64,000 bases of DNA. Origin: Proteobacteria bacterium DTSAM18 (lineage in GTDB: Bacteria > Myxococcota_A > UBA796 > GCA-2862545). The position numbers and the translations under genes were made by a program. The number at the start of each line of letters is the position of its first letter. The stretch's first letter is position 1. The notes under the pieces are model-generated. The model was not told the DNA's origin. It was given only the letters and a program-made list of their open reading frames with translations, and did not search any database. Of this stretch, positions 56,605 to 64,000 are shown piece after piece. The stretch is taken from NCBI GenBank assembly GCA_028767165.1, contig JARACJ010000009.1, positions 62,001 through 126,000 of the forward strand. Reading direction: 5' to 3'.

Positions 56605-57300
56605 ATGACACTTGGCAAGAAGGTCACCGCTGAAGCGTTCGGCACGTTCTGGCTCGTCTTCGGCGGGTGCGGCAGCGCCGTGCTGGCCGCCGGATTCCCG
56701 GACACCGGCATCGGCTTCCTGGGCGTCGCCCTCGCATTCGGACTCACGGTCCTCACGATGGCCTTCGCCATCGGCCACATCTCCGGCTGCCACCTCAACC
56801 CCGCGGTCACCGCCGGGCTCGTGGCCGCCGGGCGTCACCCGTCCCGTGAGTTCCTCCCGTACGTCGTCGCCCAGGTCATCGGCGCCGTCATCGCCTCGGG
56901 GGTGCTGTACGTGATCGCCTCCGGCGTGAGCGGCTTCGAGCTCGGCTCGTTCGCGGCCAACGGCTACGGCGAACACTCCCCCGGCGGCTACACGATGGTG
57001 TCCGGTCTGGTGGCGGAGATCGTGCTCACGTTCTTCTTCCTGTTCGTGATCTGCGGCTCCACCGACACACGGGCGCCGGCGGGCCTCGCCCCCATCGCCA
57101 TCGGCCTGTGCCTGACGCTGATCCACCTCGTGAGCATCCCGGTCACCAACACCTCCGTGAACCCCGCACGCTCCACCGGGCCTGCGCTGTTCGTCGGCGG
57201 ATGGGCCCTGGTGCAGCTGTGGATGTTCTGGGTGGCCCCCCTGATCGGCGGCGTGCTCGGAGGCATCGCCTACAAGCGGCTCGCAGGTCCGGAGACCTGA
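56605..57300 (+). CDS. aqpZ: aquaporin Z (water channel)
   Basis: A 231-residue water channel with six membrane segments and two half-helices. The NPA motifs are HLNPAVT and SVNPARS. The selectivity-filter residues appear conserved: Phe in FGTFWLVF, His in [18 protein letters not shown], Thr in that stretch, and Arg after the second NPA. This pattern matches AqpZ rather than GlpF. AAGGAGG precedes the ATG, and a short TGTGGG/CCCACA hairpin lies just upstream of that site. A terminator follows. Confidence 0.93.
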   Translation: MTLGKKVTAEAFGTFWLVFGGCGSAVLAAGFPDTGIGFLGVALAFGLTVLTMAFAIGHISGCHLNPAVTAGLVAAGRHPSREFLPYVVAQVIGAVIASGVLYVIASGVSGFELGSFAANGYGEHSPGGYTMVSGLVAEIVLTFFFLFVICGSTDTRAPAGLAPIAIGLCLTLIHLVSIPVTNTSVNPARSTGPALFVGGWALVQLWMFWVAPLIGGVLGGIAYKRLAGPET

Positions 57301-57308
57301 TGCATCCC

Positions 57309-57336
57309 GACACCTGCCCTCCTCGGGGCGGGTGTC
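57309..57336 (+). terminator. terminator of aqpZ
   Basis: GACACCTGCCC pairs with GGGCGGGTGTC (one T-G pair) around TCCTCG. No T-run follows, so strength is uncertain. Confidence 0.55.
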
Positions 57337-57497
57337 CCGGCGTCCGTGGGCCTGCCATGGGCCCCCACGCCCCGGCCTCACGGGCACGCGGCGACGCGTA
57401 GCGTCCCCGATGCAGGCCTGACGCCTCGACTCCGTCCCTTCGAACAGCCGATGGTGGCTCCCATGCCGGGGGCCGACGGCTCGAGGGGAGTGACGTC

Positions 57498-58355
57498 TTG
57501 ACCCGCCGAGTCCTAGCGCTGTGTGCCTTGCTGCTGCTTCCGGGCTGCTCGCCCGACCGGAACGGCCGGGATCACGGGCTGGCCGAAGCCGACGCCCTGT
57601 TCCAGCAGGTTCGGGCCCAGGTGGAGCGTCTCGACGGCCTGCAGGAGCTCACGGACATCGACCATCGCCTGGAGGGCCTGCGGTTCGAGCAGCGCCTGTC
57701 CTACAACCGCGTGCTCATGGCGGATCAGCCCGCCCTGCAGGCCCAGATGCTGTCCGAGGACCTGCTGAGCGCGCTCGACCTGCCCTTGCGGTGGCTCGTG
57801 ATGCAGGGGGATGCCGGACCGATGGTGGTCTACAACCCCGGCTCGCTGCTGCAGCGCAGGTACCACCTGTCCGAGGCCACCGTGTCCGCCTACGACGCGC
57901 TGATGGCCCAGGCCACGGAAGGACTCCCGCGGGAGCGCCTGCCCCTGGGCACCGTGCACCCCCACGTCGGCATCCACCAGCTCGCCAGCGAGTACGGCGT
58001 GGACGAGACCCTCGGCCGGCTCCAGCGCACGGTGGAGGCCTCGGAGGATCTCGTGTGGCAGGGCAGCATGGATCTGAGGGCCCAGGCAGCCGAGCAGGGC
58101 CGGACGCTTCCCAGCGCCCACCTCGTCTTCGTGGCGAGCCCCCGCCTGGCCACCGCGGCGATGACCGACGGGCCGACCCTCGGACTCGACGCCTACAGCA
58201 TCAAGATCCTCGTCTACGAGGATGACGAGGGCACGACCTGGATCGCGACGAACGCCATGTCCTGGCAGGCCAAGCGCCGGAACCTGCCCCCGTCCGCCGC
58301 CCGGGGCCGCGCCCGAGCCGCCACCCTCGGCACCCTTCAGCAGGTCGTCCGGTGA
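57498..58355 (+). CDS. lipoprotein with two DUF302-like modules (TTG start)
   Basis: A 285-residue lipoprotein (TRRVLALCALLLLPGC). Two regions have the DUF302 core of a helix, a hydrophobic strand and an Asp/Gly turn: SALDLPLRWLVMQGDAGPMV followed by VYNP (near 95-115) and LDAYSIKILVYEDDEGTTWI (near 235-255). They look like a tandem duplication. GGGGAG lies seven bases before TTG 57498; no ATG or GTG is placed before the signal peptide. The anchored, doubled form contrasts with the free single DUF302 at 49357. A possible promoter box TAGCGT lies near 57400. Confidence 0.7.
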   Translation: MTRRVLALCALLLLPGCSPDRNGRDHGLAEADALFQQVRAQVERLDGLQELTDIDHRLEGLRFEQRLSYNRVLMADQPALQAQMLSEDLLSALDLPLRWLVMQGDAGPMVVYNPGSLLQRRYHLSEATVSAYDALMAQATEGLPRERLPLGTVHPHVGIHQLASEYGVDETLGRLQRTVEASEDLVWQGSMDLRAQAAEQGRTLPSAHLVFVASPRLATAAMTDGPTLGLDAYSIKILVYEDDEGTTWIATNAMSWQAKRRNLPPSAARGRARAATLGTLQQVVR

Positions 58356-58398
58356 GGCGGACCCTGCGCGCCACGAAGAACCCCTTCGAGAGGAAGCC

Positions 58399-59076
58399 AT
58401 GACCCGCACCTCCCTCCGCCTGCTCGCCCTCGCCGCCGGGCTCCTGTTCGCCGCACAGGCGGCCGCCGGCCCGGCACGTCCTTCGTTCTCCTGCCGCAAG
58501 GCCGCCACGCCCGTACAGGAGGCCATCTGCGCCAACCGGGAGCTGTCCAAGCTGGACCGGCAGGTCGAGATGCTCCACAAGAGCGTGCTGGCCCGGGTCT
58601 CCGGCGCCCAGTTCCAGCCTCTTCAGGACGAGCAGGACGCCTTCCGGGACAAGCTCGAGCGCTGCCCGGCGGAGCTGATGGACACCTGCCTGAGGGGTCT
58701 GTACGTGGATCGGGACACCGAGCTGCGCAACCTGGTGGCAGAGACGAGCCTGATGGACCCCTGCGGTCCCCACCGCATCGAGCTCGAGGAGGCCATCTGC
58801 CTGAGCGACGAGCTCCGCCGTGAGTACGCCCAGCTCGCGGAGACCTACTACGCCGTGCGACGCCGGCTGCCCGAGAGCCAGCCGGCCCTGCTGCGCACGC
58901 TCCAGGACGATCAGGCGGCCTGGTTCTGGTCGCTGCAGCACGACGTGCTCATCAGCAACCCACCCCGGGCCATGCAGCAGCACATCAAGACGCTCATCCG
59001 ACGCCGGATCGAACGCCTGGAGCTCGAGCGCGCGGTGCACGCCGCCAGCCACGAACGCCGACGCCGGTCCCGCTGA
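58399..59076 (+). CDS. exported LprI-like protein
   Basis: A 225-residue exported protein (signal TSLRLLALAAGLLFAAQAAAG). The segment SFSCRKAATPVQEAICANRE followed by LSKLDRQV is the lysozyme-inhibitor LprI N-terminal domain: C...A....E..IC....L..LD. A second weaker copy may start at LMDPCGPHRIELEEAICLSD. Proteins with this domain are exported; some bind lysozyme. The C-terminal 60 residues are helical and Arg-rich. GAGAGGAAG precedes the ATG. Confidence 0.8.
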   Translation: MTRTSLRLLALAAGLLFAAQAAAGPARPSFSCRKAATPVQEAICANRELSKLDRQVEMLHKSVLARVSGAQFQPLQDEQDAFRDKLERCPAELMDTCLRGLYVDRDTELRNLVAETSLMDPCGPHRIELEEAICLSDELRREYAQLAETYYAVRRRLPESQPALLRTLQDDQAAWFWSLQHDVLISNPPRAMQQHIKTLIRRRIERLELERAVHAASHERRRRSR

Positions 59077-59123
59077 CGAACGCCCCTGCGGACGCTACAG
59101 GATGCCTGCGAGAGGAGGTGTCC

Positions 59124-59474
59124 ATGTGGCCCCTGGTCAAGGTGCTCACCAGCGCGATCGTCATCACCGTGGTCTCCGAGGTGGTCAAGCGCCACGATCG
59201 CCTCGGGGCCCTCATCGCCTCGCTGCCCCTCGTCACCCTCCTGGCCATCGCCTGGATGACCATCGAGGGCCAGGGCCGCGACAAGGTGGCCACCCACGCG
59301 CTGTACACGTTCTGGTACGTGCTCCCCACCCTGCCGATGTTCCTGTGGATCCCCTGGAGCCTGAAGCGGGGCTGGAGCCTCGGCCTCGTCATGGTCGTCG
59401 CCGTCCTCCTCACGTTCGCCTGCTTCGGCCTCACCGCGCTGGTCGGTCGCCGCTTCGGGGTCGAGCTGATGTGA
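59124..59474 (+). CDS. DUF3147 membrane protein
   Basis: A 116-residue inner-membrane protein with four membrane segments. VLTSAIVITVVSEVVKRHDR and GALIASLPLVTLLAIAWM are DUF3147 features, and YTFWYVLPTLPMFLWIP continues the pattern. Function unknown. ATG 59124 is chosen over GTG 59118 because the latter overlaps the AGAGGAGG site. TACAGG starts 28 bases before the ATG. Confidence 0.85.
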   Translation: MWPLVKVLTSAIVITVVSEVVKRHDRLGALIASLPLVTLLAIAWMTIEGQGRDKVATHALYTFWYVLPTLPMFLWIPWSLKRGWSLGLVMVVAVLLTFACFGLTALVGRRFGVELM

Positions 59475-59532
59475 GGCGGGCTTGAGCCCCACGCGCCTCC
59501 ACCGACCTGGGTCCATGGACCCGGAGGCCCGG

Positions 59533-59895
59533 ATGGAAGTCGAGCACCTGATGGACGAAGCGGAAGGGGCGCTGGTGGTGAGGAACCCGGAGCCGGACGG
59601 CCCGCTGCTCCTCGCCCAGCTCGTCTACCTGGTCGACGGCGACGGCGGCCTGCACATCCAGCAGACCTTCGTACATGCCGCTTCCCACCCCCTCGATCTG
59701 GAGGCGGAGCTCCTGCACCACCTGCTGCGTTTCGCCCGGAGGGGTGGTCACCCGGTCCGCAGTGCGTGTCCGATCGCGACCGCGTGGCTGGCCCGCCAGG
59801 GACACGACGGGACGGACGGAACCGACGATCCCACTTCCCAGGCGCAGCCCGGTCAGTCCACCATGGAGCCGGACGACCCAGCCCTGGGGGAATGA
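59533..59895 (+). CDS. YjdJ/NATD1-type acetyltransferase-like protein, acyl-CoA loop degenerate
   Basis: A 120-residue protein with the fold pattern of the small YjdJ-like N-acetyltransferases: a strand EGALVVRNP, strand LLLAQLVYLVDG, GLHIQQTFVHAASHPLDLEA, then a helix LLHHLLRFARRG and the ending PVRSACPIATAWLA. The acetyl-CoA loop, normally RGxG after the strand, is replaced by LDLEA, so catalysis is doubtful. A polar C-terminal tail (TDGTDDPTSQAQPG) follows. ATG 59533 has CGGAGG five bases upstream; ATG 59515 and TTG 59482 are in frame. Its stop overlaps the SRAP start. Confidence 0.5.
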   Translation: MEVEHLMDEAEGALVVRNPEPDGPLLLAQLVYLVDGDGGLHIQQTFVHAASHPLDLEAELLHHLLRFARRGGHPVRSACPIATAWLARQGHDGTDGTDDPTSQAQPGQSTMEPDDPALGE

Positions 59896-60590
59896 TGTGT
59901 GGTCGCTACGCCCTGTTCCACGCCGATGACTTCCTGACCGCCCTGTACCGCCTCGCCCACACGGCCCCCGTGCCGCGGCGGTTCAACATCGCGCCCGGAT
60001 CGCAGGCGCCGTTCGTCCGGGCCGTCGGTGACGAGCGGGAGCTCGCCCTGGGGCGGTGGGGACTGCTGCCGTTCTGGGCCAAGGACGACAAGCTGTCCTA
60101 CCGCACGTTCAACGCCCGAGGCGAGACGGCCGCCAGCAAGCCCTCCTTCCGCGCGGCGTTCCGGGCCCGGCCCGCCCTGGTGCCGGCCGACGCCTACTAC
60201 GAGTGGACCCGTGAGGACGGCGCCAAGCAGCCCCACGCCATCCACCGCATGGACAAGCAGCCGCTCACCTTCGCCGGCATGTGGGATCGGTGGAAGGCGC
60301 CGGATGGCCAGCAGGTCGACAGCTTCACCATCCTCACCCGCCCCGCCGACCCCACCATCGCCCACCTGCACGACCGCATGCCCGTGATGCTCCAGGACGA
60401 CCTGTGGGAAGCGTGGCTCGATGCAGAGCTGACGCCGGAGAAGCGCACCGACCTGCTGATGCAGGCCCCGATGCCGCCTCTCGGCAGCTACCGGGTCGAT
60501 CCGAAGATGAACAACGCCCGCTACGAGTCGCCCGACTGCCTGCGGTCCATCGAGGAGGGCAAGGGGCCCGGAGGCGTCGCCCCCACATGA
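59895..60590 (+). CDS. SRAP-domain abasic-site shield protein (YedK/HMCES family)
   Basis: A 231-residue protein that covalently traps abasic sites in single-stranded DNA through its Cys2. MCGRYALF places the catalytic Cys at position 2, and NIAPG, YYEW and LHDRMP carry the other active-site residues (Asn, Glu, His). Two adjacent ATGs (59892 and 59895) precede TGT; only initiation at the second exposes Cys2 after Met removal, so 59895 is the functional start. The overlap with the previous gene's stop and with the patatin gene suggests a coupled operon. Confidence 0.92.
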   Translation: MCGRYALFHADDFLTALYRLAHTAPVPRRFNIAPGSQAPFVRAVGDERELALGRWGLLPFWAKDDKLSYRTFNARGETAASKPSFRAAFRARPALVPADAYYEWTREDGAKQPHAIHRMDKQPLTFAGMWDRWKAPDGQQVDSFTILTRPADPTIAHLHDRMPVMLQDDLWEAWLDAELTPEKRTDLLMQAPMPPLGSYRVDPKMNNARYESPDCLRSIEEGKGPGGVAPT

Positions 60591-62914
60591 TGTCCCTGCT
60601 CCCGTGGATGCTCGGTGTGGCCCTCGCCCAGCAGGACGCCACGGACCAGCTCGACCTCTCCGGTGTCCCCGTCACGGCCACCGACACCCTGCGCACCGGC
60701 CCCACCACGGTGGTGATCTCCGGTGGTGCCAGCCGGGGCGTGTACGAGGCGGGGTTCCTGTACGTGTACACCGAGGTCATGCGCGCCTACCGGACCCGCC
60801 ACCCCGTGCACCGACCCGGCAGCGACGGCACCCAGCCCTACGACGTGGTCACGGGTGCCAGCGCCGGCGCGCTCAACGGCATCCTGGCCGCGATGACCAC
60901 CTGCATGCCGGCCCAGGACACGCCCCGGGACTCGCTGTTCTACCGGGCCTGGCTACCCCTCCACGTCGCGGTGGACGGCACGTCGGACGCCCCCGAGCAC
61001 AACCTGTACGACCGCAGTGCCGTGACGGCGGAGGCCTTCCTCACCCGGCGCCCGTTCGACGAGGCCGTCGCGGCGATCTCCGCGCTGATGGACCAGGACG
61101 TCTGGGTCGACGCCGCCTGCCGTGTCGATCTGGGGATGGTGGTCACCCGGGTCCACAGCCGCAGGATCCAGCTGCAGACCGGTCGCCACGCGCTGTCCGC
61201 CGACCGCCAGACCGACAAGATCGCCATCCGGTTCGACAAGCCCGCCGGCGCCACGCCCACGCTGCTGCCCGTCACCCCCATCCTGCCCGACCAGTCCCTG
61301 TCACCGGCGGCCCAGCTGTACATGCACCTCGGCCACGGCGCCCCCGACGAGCCGATCCCCTTCGACGACCTGGCGTGGGCCCTCAAGGCGAGCAGCGGGT
61401 TTCCCTTCGCGTTCTCGCCCGTGACCATTCCCCACCGCCTGTACGACGTCGAGGGCGACCTGCTGCCCCCCGGCCCCGACGCCCGGGCCCTGTTCATCGA
61501 CGGTGGCCTGCTCGAGAACCTGCCCGTGAGGCTCGGACTCACGGTGAGCAACTGGCGGGGCTGGGAACAGGGCACCCTGCTCGACCCCCGCAATTTCATG
61601 GTCCTCGACCCGGACAGCGAGGCCTGGCAGCGTCACCGCCCCGAAGACGGCCACGACGTGCACGTGGAGGGAAGCAACGCCCTGCGGATCGGGCTGACCA
61701 CCTTTCGGGAGTACGTGGGCGCCGCCCGGGACACCGAGCTCGTCGAGGCCCTCGCCGCGAGCCCAGGCCTCAGCTGGTCTCCCTTCGACGAGGAGGCGCC
61801 CGCCTTCCCCTCCCACCGCCTGTACCTGCCGGCCACCCGGGCGCCCCAGGCCGCCTCGCCCCTCTCCGGCTTCATGGGATTCCTCGAGCGGGACTTCCGC
61901 GAGTTCGACTTCCGGCTGGGCATGCTGGAAGCCCGCCACCACGCCCGGGAGCTGTTCGGCGAGGAGACCGCCGCGGCCCTGATGCCCCCCATCGACGATC
62001 CCCTGTGGCCGTGCTTCTCCGACTGGGAGGAGGCCAGCGACGGCTGGACCCGTCAGCCGGCACAGGACGAGGTGCCCCAGAGCTGCGTACGCCTCACCTA
62101 TCCCGAGGACGGCGCGTCCAGCGCGCCCCACGCCAACCAGCTCGCCATGCTCAAGGCCGCCGTGGATCTGCGGCACTGGACCCAGACGGACGACCACGAC
62201 CCCGATCGTGAGCTCGATCAGTGGACCACCTACCTGCTGTCCCACGGATTCACCTTCCGCGACCTGGGCACCGTCCGCAGCCCCGACCAGCTCCGCACCG
62301 TCATCCGCGACTGGCTGGCGGATGCCACCACGCTCATGAGCCACGCCGGCGGCGAGCGCAGCATCGCGCTCGATCTGCTGACCGAGCAGCTCACCAACCG
62401 CTTCCAGTACCAGCCTCCTCGCCTGTATGGGTTCGTCGGCCTCAACCTCGACTTCGGCGTCGAGGCCGGCGTGGGCATCCGTGCGGCACGCTGGCTCCGC
62501 GTGACCACCGGAGCCCGGTTCCTCCAGCTCGGTCGCGGCTTCAACCGCGCCTCCGGCGGGTTCAGCCGGGGGCTCACGCCTTCGTGGCTCCTGCGCCTCG
62601 AGGGCCTGCCCATGTCGAGTCCGGTGTTCAACGTGGAGCCCTTCGTCAGCTACGAGCTGCAGCTTCCCGTCTCCTACAGGGACGGCCTGCTCGGTGCCGT
62701 GCACGTGCCGATGGCGGGCGTCCACCTGGTCGTGGCGGATCGACTCTACGCCACCGGCGGGTTCGGCTGGTCGTTTCCGACCGCCGTCGACGATCGCTAC
62801 GACCCCCTGGAGCTCACCACCCGGAGCACGGCGTTCAAGGTGGATGTGGCGTTTGGCGTGCGTCTGGGCACACGAGGCGGACGCCGGGGTTCGAAGGCAC
62901 GTCCACAGCCCTGA
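60587..62914 (+). CDS. patatin-like phospholipase with predicted C-terminal beta-barrel
   Basis: A 775-residue exported patatin (short leader LLPWMLGVALAQQ). The phospholipase core has the oxyanion SGGASRGVYEAG near residue 45, the nucleophile elbow GASAGALNG near 90 and the catalytic Asp in DGGLLENLP near 304, so the Ser-Asp dyad is intact. A helical middle region follows. From about 600 the sequence turns to alternating strands (YGFVGLNLDFGVEAGVGIRA, PVFNVEPFVSYELQLPV, FKVDVAFGVRLG), suggesting an outer-membrane barrel. This resembles type Vd autotransporters such as PlpD, but no POTRA domain is obvious. ATG 60587 or 60590; both overlap the SRAP stop. Confidence 0.8.
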   Translation: MMSLLPWMLGVALAQQDATDQLDLSGVPVTATDTLRTGPTTVVISGGASRGVYEAGFLYVYTEVMRAYRTRHPVHRPGSDGTQPYDVVTGASAGALNGILAAMTTCMPAQDTPRDSLFYRAWLPLHVAVDGTSDAPEHNLYDRSAVTAEAFLTRRPFDEAVAAISALMDQDVWVDAACRVDLGMVVTRVHSRRIQLQTGRHALSADRQTDKIAIRFDKPAGATPTLLPVTPILPDQSLSPAAQLYMHLGHGAPDEPIPFDDLAWALKASSGFPFAFSPVTIPHRLYDVEGDLLPPGPDARALFIDGGLLENLPVRLGLTVSNWRGWEQGTLLDPRNFMVLDPDSEAWQRHRPEDGHDVHVEGSNALRIGLTTFREYVGAARDTELVEALAASPGLSWSPFDEEAPAFPSHRLYLPATRAPQAASPLSGFMGFLERDFREFDFRLGMLEARHHARELFGEETAAALMPPIDDPLWPCFSDWEEASDGWTRQPAQDEVPQSCVRLTYPEDGASSAPHANQLAMLKAAVDLRHWTQTDDHDPDRELDQWTTYLLSHGFTFRDLGTVRSPDQLRTVIRDWLADATTLMSHAGGERSIALDLLTEQLTNRFQYQPPRLYGFVGLNLDFGVEAGVGIRAARWLRVTTGARFLQLGRGFNRASGGFSRGLTPSWLLRLEGLPMSSPVFNVEPFVSYELQLPVSYRDGLLGAVHVPMAGVHLVVADRLYATGGFGWSFPTAVDDRYDPLELTTRSTAFKVDVAFGVRLGTRGGRRGSKARPQP

Positions 62915-63006
62915 ATCCGGGTACTCCGCCTTGGCGCTGTTGCGTATCGGCTCCCCGGCCCTCTGGTCGAAAGGTAGTACACCCCTGATTCCGTCTGGAG
63001 GATTCC

Positions 63007-63714
63007 ATGCGACGACTGCTCGTACTGGCAGGACTGCCCCTCGCTTCCCTGGCCTGGGCACAGGATGAGGAAGCCACCGAAGAAGAGACCACCGCCGAAG
63101 AGATGCCGATGGAGGAGAGCGCCTCCGAAGCAGAGGAGGAGGTCGTCGAGGAAGCCCAGGAGGTCGTGGAGGACAAGCCCGCCGCCGAGGCCATCCCTGC
63201 CCCCTCGACCGGTGCGCTCGCCCGGGAGGAGCGCAAGGAGAACAAGCTGATGAAGCGCAGCGAGGCGATGTTCTTCACGCTCTCGGTGGGCCCGCTCATC
63301 AAGCTCAGCGACGACCTGTCCGGTGGTGTGCGCTTCTTCCAGGAGTGGGGCACCCACTTCCGCGGCAAGCCCGATGCCTTCTACCTGGGCGTCTTCATCG
63401 CCGAGTCCATCGGCAGTGGCTTCATCTTCACCACGGGCGCCCGCGTCGGCTACGACATCACGGCCTACAACGGCGAGAAGTTCGGCCTCATCACGGGTCC
63501 GTGGGTGGGCACCGGCTTCAACTTCGGCAACAACGCCAGCACCGACGACAACGCCAACTTCGGCTGGGGCATCCTGCTGGGTCTCGACGTCAAGTTCAAG
63601 CTGCCGAAGAGCCGCATCACGCCCTTCATCCGGCCCGTCGGCCTCGACATCAACATCTCGAGCCCATCGGGCACCAGGTACGAGATGCAGGCCGGCGTGT
63701 TCGTGGACTTCTAG
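63007..63714 (+). CDS. outer-membrane protein with acidic linker
   Basis: A 235-residue exported protein (signal RRLLVLAGLPLASLAWAQ). The first 60 mature residues are almost all Glu, Ala, Asp and Val, a likely disordered acidic segment. Then strands appear, such as AMFFTLSVGPLIKLSDDL, AFYLGVFIAESIGSGFIFTT and WGILLGLDVKFKLP, consistent with an 8-stranded barrel ending in Phe (GVFVDF), the usual C-terminal barrel signal. GGAGG lies five bases before the ATG. Function unknown. Confidence 0.78.
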   Translation: MRRLLVLAGLPLASLAWAQDEEATEEETTAEEMPMEESASEAEEEVVEEAQEVVEDKPAAEAIPAPSTGALAREERKENKLMKRSEAMFFTLSVGPLIKLSDDLSGGVRFFQEWGTHFRGKPDAFYLGVFIAESIGSGFIFTTGARVGYDITAYNGEKFGLITGPWVGTGFNFGNNASTDDNANFGWGILLGLDVKFKLPKSRITPFIRPVGLDINISSPSGTRYEMQAGVFVDF

Positions 63715-63793
63715 GGCTCCTCGGCCATCGATCCTCCCGTGGGTCCATCAGGGCTTCCACCGGTTAGGCTGACCGCACCCCAGGAGGTGCGGC

Positions 63794-64000
63794 GTGCTGC
63801 CGGAGGAAGCCCTGACGATGTTTCGCGAGCACATGGTGGAGTTCCTGCACGGCGCCGGGATCACCGACGACCACGTGCTCGACGCCATGGAGCGGGTGCC
63901 CCGCCACCGCTTCGCCCCCCCCGATGCCGGGCTCGCGGCCTACGAGGAGACGGCCCTGGTGACCCTTCCCGGCGTCCACCTGCCCTCCCCCCTCTTCGTC
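63794..64000 (+). CDS. protein-L-isoaspartate O-methyltransferase family, 3' truncated
   Basis: The first 69 codons of a gene that runs off the window. VLDAMERVPRHRFAPPDAGL matches the N-terminal part of PCMT-family methyltransferases, which repair isoaspartyl residues using SAM; the usual region just downstream reads G...S.P in the family and here LPGVHLPSPLFV. The SAM-binding motifs lie beyond the edge, so a non-canonical family member is possible. GTG 63794 has AGGAGG six bases upstream, and TAGGCT starts 29 bases before it. Confidence 0.7.
   Translation, partial: MLPEEALTMFREHMVEFLHGAGITDDHVLDAMERVPRHRFAPPDAGLAAYEETALVTLPGVHLPSPLFV

Overview
The window is dense, high-GC bacterial chromosome: short gaps, mostly TGA stops, GGAGG-type ribosome binding sites, and several GTG and TTG starts. 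It encodes many lipobox lipoproteins, predicted outer-membrane barrels, Asp-rich or Cys-rich secreted proteins and class I isoprenoid and carotenoid-type oxidoreductases. This suggests a Gram-negative myxobacterium-like organism (Myxococcota or a related former deltaproteobacterial lineage). That placement is inference. I see no phage, insertion sequence, CRISPR array, rRNA or tRNA.

Layout: 1-4508 is the 3' part of a cbb3 oxidase locus (ccoP, ccoG, a minimal ccoH-like gene, ccoI). Then come an unknown secreted protein, asnS and a phytoene-desaturase-like oxidase. On the minus strand, 8581-11835 holds two tandem copies of a two-gene cassette (outer-membrane barrel, then lipoprotein). It is followed by fadH, a polyphosphate:AMP phosphotransferase, a sulfotransferase and two related secreted proteins, one with an Asp tract and PGNGPK repeats. 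ettA (19473) follows, then a minus-strand run of a methyltransferase, a degenerate histidine kinase, a rhodanese lipoprotein and two unknowns. eno (25088) is followed by a 480-base gene-free stretch rich in hairpins.

From 27 kb: a Cys-rich mini-protein, tldD-tldE, an isoprenoid-synthase-like protein, a membrane histidine kinase, envelope proteins, rlmI, a moaC-like gene lacking catalytic residues, a YihY-type membrane protein, and sbcD-sbcC. From 45.6 kb the content is mostly accessory: DUF1254/1214, alpha/beta hydrolase, DUF302, DUF2461, an HU-like protein, DUF427 with an amidohydrolase, an F420-reductase-like protein, DoxX, aqpZ, a tandem-DUF302 lipoprotein, an LprI-like protein, DUF3147, SRAP, a patatin with a predicted C-terminal barrel, and the start of a PCMT-type methyltransferase at the right edge.

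Translational coupling by 4-base start/stop overlaps is common (ccoG-ccoH-ccoI, both barrel-lipoprotein cassettes, tldD-tldE, sbcD-sbcC, DUF427-amidohydrolase, SRAP-patatin). Many genes share a TANNNT box 26-29 bases before the start. The best candidates for something undescribed are the duplicated barrel-lipoprotein cassette, the Asp-tract secreted pair, the double HU-like protein and the barrel-tailed patatin.
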